64,000 nt of DNA from Streptomyces sp. MUM 178J (GTDB lineage Bacteria > Actinomycetota > Actinomycetes > Streptomycetales > Streptomycetaceae). The notes beneath the pieces were generated by a model, which worked only from the letters and a program-made list of their open reading frames with translations, did not search any database and was not told where the DNA came from. Of this stretch, positions 61,080 through 64,000 are shown in pieces (position 1 is the first letter of the stretch; each line of letters starts with the position of its first letter). The DNA is taken from assembly GCF_022414575.1 (NCBI RefSeq), contig NZ_JADWYQ010000027.1:30186-94185 (forward strand), given 5' to 3'. A program made the position numbers and the translations under genes.

Positions 61080-61478
61080 TCACAGCGAGGCCGAACCCGC
61101 GGACCATACGGCCATGACCGTGATCAGCATGACGAATCCGGAGCCGAAGATCCACCACAGTGAAGGGGCGTGGGCCTTCACCTTGATATCCGGGTTGTCC
61201 TCCTGTTTCGCGATGTCCGCGCCCACCCATTTCCTCACCGGTGCGATCATGACGACGAACATGACCAGCACCGCGCTGTAGAGATAGAGGATTTCAGCGA
61301 CCATGTAGCCTTTCGCGGCGGCGAAGGCGAGCGCGGAGACGGCGACGGGCAGCGGTACGAAGGAAACCGACTGCTTGGCCTTGGGGGTCGGCATCGACCA
61401 GCGCATCAGGGCGATATGCGCCGGTGTGACGGCGACGGCTATCGCGACCCAGGCAAGAGTGGGTAGGGAGAGAAACAT
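61080..61478 (-). CDS. Small multispanning membrane protein
   Basis: 132 residues with four TM helices (LPTLAWVAIAVAVTPAHIAL; VPLPVAVSALAFAAAKGYMV; ILYLYSAVLVMFVVMIAPV; LWWIFGSGFVMLITVMAVW) separated by short basic loops. No recognised family. The coding sequence is less GC-rich than its neighbours. ATG 61478 has AAAGG 12 bases upstream. Function unknown; it ends amid the repeat tract at 60921-61078. Confidence 0.7.
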   Translation of the reverse strand: MFLSLPTLAWVAIAVAVTPAHIALMRWSMPTPKAKQSVSFVPLPVAVSALAFAAAKGYMVAEILYLYSAVLVMFVVMIAPVRKWVGADIAKQEDNPDIKVKAHAPSLWWIFGSGFVMLITVMAVWSAGSASL

Positions 61479-61558
61479 GGAATTCCAGCCTTTCCGGGCC
61501 GGAGAGCATAACGCGGCACACGCGGAATTCGCCCTCCGGCCCGGATCGTATCAACCGA

Positions 61559-64000
61559 CTACCAGGGGGTAATGGCGTCCCAGCCGCTCTTCACCCCGTC
61601 CCAGGTGTCCTTCGCGGTGTCCCAGGCTCCGCCCCAGTCGGTCGTGAACACACCGACGACGGGGGAGATGATTTCCTGCTCGAACCGTGCGGCGAGGACG
61701 GACGCGGAGCGGACGCCCTCGGCGCCCCACTTGATCACTCCGGACACGCCTCCCAGCTTCGTGAACGGAATGCCGCCGGTGAGGACGCCGATGGCGACGC
61801 CTCCCGCCGACGTCAGGAACGCCTTGGAGGTCCAGCCGTCGGTGAATCCGGTGATGATGGCGGACGCGCCGCCGGCGATGAGGGAGACGGCTCCGGCGAC
61901 GCCCGCGATCGCCTCACCGGCGGGCGGGGGGATGAACAGGGCGCCGGCGGCGATCATGCCTGCGACGGTGCTGACGCCGGACAGGACGTTGGCGGCCTGA
62001 CGCCAGTTGTCCTTGTCGGAGACGGCGTCCCACAGGGAGTCGAGAACGTCGTTCCCCTCGTTGTCCGACGGGTCGACCCCCTGCTCCCTGTTCTTCCGCG
62101 CCTCTTCCGCCGCCTTGCGCGCCGCCTCGGCGGCCTCGGCCTTCCGCTTGGCGACGACGATCTGCCGCGCCTCGCTGGCGGCGGCCGCGGCCGCCGCCTT
62201 GTCCTTGCCCGCCGCGACGGCGGCGGCCTGGGCACGGTTGGCCGACGCCTGCGCGCTGGCCGCGGAGTTGACGGCCCGCTGGGCCGAGGCGGTGGCCTGG
62301 TTGGCGGAGTAGTTGGCGCGGCGGGCCGCACCGCGCGCGGACGCTGCCGCCGCCTTCGCCTTCTTCGCCGAGGCGGCGGCTTCGGCGGCGGACTTCTCGG
62401 CCGCGTCCGCGTTCCTGCGGGCCTCGGTGGCGTAGCCGGACGCGCGGTCGGCCGACGCCTTGGCCCTGTCCGCCCACTCCGCGGCCTCCGCCGCCGCCTT
62501 ACGGGCCTCCGCCGCCGCCTTGGACGCCTTGTAGGCGTCCGCCTGCGCCTCGGCTGCGATCTTCGAGGCGTGGGCGATGGACGCGCGGATGGCCGCGGTG
62601 TGGGTGGCCGCGTCGTGGTCGATCTGCGCGGTGCGGTGTGCGATGTGCGTGACGAAGTCACGCCGCATCCAGGTGGGTCCTTCCAGGGCCACCTGGGCGG
62701 CCGCCTTGACATAGGCGCCGCCGCTGTTGAGGAGCGTGAAGGTGGCGACCCGGTCGTCCTCGCGCATGGCCGGGGCGTACTTGGCGGCGAAGAAGTCGTG
62801 CAGGGCCTTCGCGCTGCCGTCGGACAGGGCCGCGTCTGCCGCCGCCCTGACGGCCTTGCCGGGGTTGCCGCCGAGGATGCGGAAGATGGAGACGCGGTTG
62901 TCGGTCGCCGCGGCCTCGACCATCCCGGTGTTCAGAAAGGCGGTGACGGCCTTCGGGTCGTCACTGGCCAGCGCCTTGTGCGCGGCGTCCGCGACGGCGG
63001 CGGTGGAGATGGTGGCGAGGTAGAGGACGGTTTCGCGGTCGTCCTGCGCCTGCGCGATCCCCCGGTCCGCGTCGATCCAGGCGAGGATGGACTCGTCCGT
63101 GCCGGCGAGGGCGAACTCCGCCGCCTCCCGTGTCCAGGTGCCGGTGGAGGTCAGCAGGTTGAGGGCCGCCTTGCGGCCGGCGGTGACCGCGGCGGCCGTG
63201 TCGCCGGCCTTGAGGGCCTTCTCCGCCGCGGCGATGGAGTCGCGGGTCTCGCCGTCCAGTGCGTCGGCCTGGGTGCGGTGCTGGCGGGCCGCCTCCAGGT
63301 CCTCCTGCTCGGCCCGGGCGAGGATGCGGGCCTCGTCCATGCCCTGCGCGGTCTCCTCGGCGAGCTGCTTGGCCTCCGCCTCACGCGCCTCCTGCTCCAC
63401 CTTCCGGGCCTTCTCCACCATCTCGGAGGCGGCGTCGGCGGCCTTGACGGCGTCCTTGGCGTAGGCGGTGGACCGGTTGGCGTAGTCGACGGCCTTCCCG
63501 GCGTGCTTGGCGGCCTCCTCGGCCGCGTCCGCCGCCTTGTCCGCGTGATCGGCGGCGGAGTTGGCCGCGTCTCTCGCCTCCCGTGCCGCGCGGGCCGCGG
63601 TGTTGGCGAGGGACTGGGCGGCGTTCGCGGCGCGGGTGGAGCGCGCGGCCTGCGCATTGGCGATCTCCGCCTCGCGCCGGGCCTTGGCGGCCTCGCCCTT
63701 GGCCGCCCCGGCGGCGGCAGCTGCCTGCGCCGAGGCGTTGGCGGCGGCAGCTGCGTTGCGGGAAGCGGAGGCGGCCGCGGAGCCGGCGGACGCCGCCTGG
63801 GCGCCGGCGGCAGCGGCGTGGTCGGCGGCCTTCGCCGCCGTACGGGCCTTGGCCGCCGCGTTCCTCGCGCCTTCGGCGGCCAGGCGGGCGGCCTTGGCCT
63901 TGGAGGCGTCCTTGGACGCGGCCATGGCGGAGTTGTAGGCGCGCGTGGCGGCGTATCCGGCGGTCGCGGCGGCCTGCGCGGCGGCCGACGCGGCCCAGGC
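61559..64000 (-). CDS. ALF-repeat protein with coiled-coil Ala/Lys-rich regions (5' end outside window)
   Basis: At least 813 residues, N terminus beyond 64000. Two long Ala-rich heptad-like helical blocks flank a central region of ALF repeats (AAEFALAGTDESILAWID, AAVADAAHKALASDDPKAVTAFLNTG, AVRAAADAALSDGSAKALHDFF). ALF motifs occur in actinobacterial secreted polymorphic-toxin-like proteins and in large surface proteins. The C-terminal 150 residues contain two hydrophobic segments (VAGMIAAGALFIPPPAGEAI, IAGVAGAVSLIAGGASAI) and end AWDTAKDTWDGVKSGWDAITPW, a pattern like pore or holin-type toxin tails. No immunity-like gene is adjacent downstream, only the membrane protein at 61080. Confidence 0.8.
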   Translation of the reverse strand, partial: AWAASAAAQAAATAGYAATRAYNSAMAASKDASKAKAARLAAEGARNAAAKARTAAKAADHAAAAGAQAASAGSAAASASRNAAAAANASAQAAAAAGAAKGEAAKARREAEIANAQAARSTRAANAAQSLANTAARAAREARDAANSAADHADKAADAAEEAAKHAGKAVDYANRSTAYAKDAVKAADAASEMVEKARKVEQEAREAEAKQLAEETAQGMDEARILARAEQEDLEAARQHRTQADALDGETRDSIAAAEKALKAGDTAAAVTAGRKAALNLLTSTGTWTREAAEFALAGTDESILAWIDADRGIAQAQDDRETVLYLATISTAAVADAAHKALASDDPKAVTAFLNTGMVEAAATDNRVSIFRILGGNPGKAVRAAADAALSDGSAKALHDFFAAKYAPAMREDDRVATFTLLNSGGAYVKAAAQVALEGPTWMRRDFVTHIAHRTAQIDHDAATHTAAIRASIAHASKIAAEAQADAYKASKAAAEARKAAAEAAEWADRAKASADRASGYATEARRNADAAEKSAAEAAASAKKAKAAAASARGAARRANYSANQATASAQRAVNSAASAQASANRAQAAAVAAGKDKAAAAAAASEARQIVVAKRKAEAAEAARKAAEEARKNREQGVDPSDNEGNDVLDSLWDAVSDKDNWRQAANVLSGVSTVAGMIAAGALFIPPPAGEAIAGVAGAVSLIAGGASAIITGFTDGWTSKAFLTSAGGVAIGVLTGGIPFTKLGGVSGVIKWGAEGVRSASVLAARFEQEIISPVVGVFTTDWGGAWDTAKDTWDGVKSGWDAITPW

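Overview
The window is a stretch of a Streptomyces-type actinomycete chromosome. The evidence is the very high GC with strongly GC-biased third codon positions, frequent GTG/TTG starts behind GGAGG-type ribosome sites, and hallmark families: HrdD sigma factor, XRE/DUF397 pairs, bifunctional FO synthase, WYL regulator and DUF6227. All calls come from reading the sequence and its translations; no database search was run.

Region 1 (1-7344) is accessory. It holds the N-terminal part of an MMPL exporter, an orphan DUF397 protein, an acetyltransferase, and an unassigned two-gene unit (chorismate-mutase-like plus SHMT-like PLP enzyme) behind a hairpin-rich leader. Next comes a graveyard of gene fragments: methyltransferase, barstar, pSAM2-type RepSA, IS3 OrfA and tyrosine integrase. 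The integrase fragment ends beside tRNA-Ala(CGC), as in a decayed actinomycete integrative and conjugative element.

Region 2 (7443-36539) is core chromosome. It carries an actinobacterial syntenic block: GlpR-like membrane protein, RimJ-like acetyltransferase, mogA-moaC, moeA/glp-galU, 5-formyl-THF cyclo-ligase, FmdB/Ruc zinc ribbon behind a CIRCE operator, MTA phosphorylase, SAF protein and MscL. A penicillin acylase, K+/H+ antiporter and MFS carriers are interspersed. After these come a P1 peptidase, DUF6227, an EmrB-type exporter with a WYL regulator, hrdD with a SigR-type promoter, a PAT-like acetyltransferase with MarR, a second exporter behind a TetR regulator with twin operators, an M6 protease and an acyl-CoA ligase.

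Region 3 (36723-42107) looks like a small genomic island. It starts at tRNA-Arg(CCT) and ends at a degenerate copy of that tRNA's 3' end. Inside are a three-gene operon (hypothetical, DUF6415-like, CxxC mini-protein) divergent from an XRE regulator plus CYTH-domain enzyme, an IS30-like fragment, a frameshifted small membrane protein, an M23 peptidase, an IS200/IS605-like hairpin and a GIY-YIG nuclease.

Region 4 (42171-64000) returns to chromosomal genes: secreted and membrane proteins, a D-Ala-D-Ala carboxypeptidase with a long repetitive cytoplasmic tail, a GPP34 protein, an XRE+DUF397 pair, an SDR divergent from an unknown protein across a palindromic operator, an ADP-ribosylglycohydrolase homologue lacking its metal-binding Asp residues, FbiC with an F420-type oxidoreductase, a PHP-domain hydrolase, and a partial ALF-repeat protein. 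A recurring feature is in-frame minisatellites in the disordered parts of otherwise conserved proteins.
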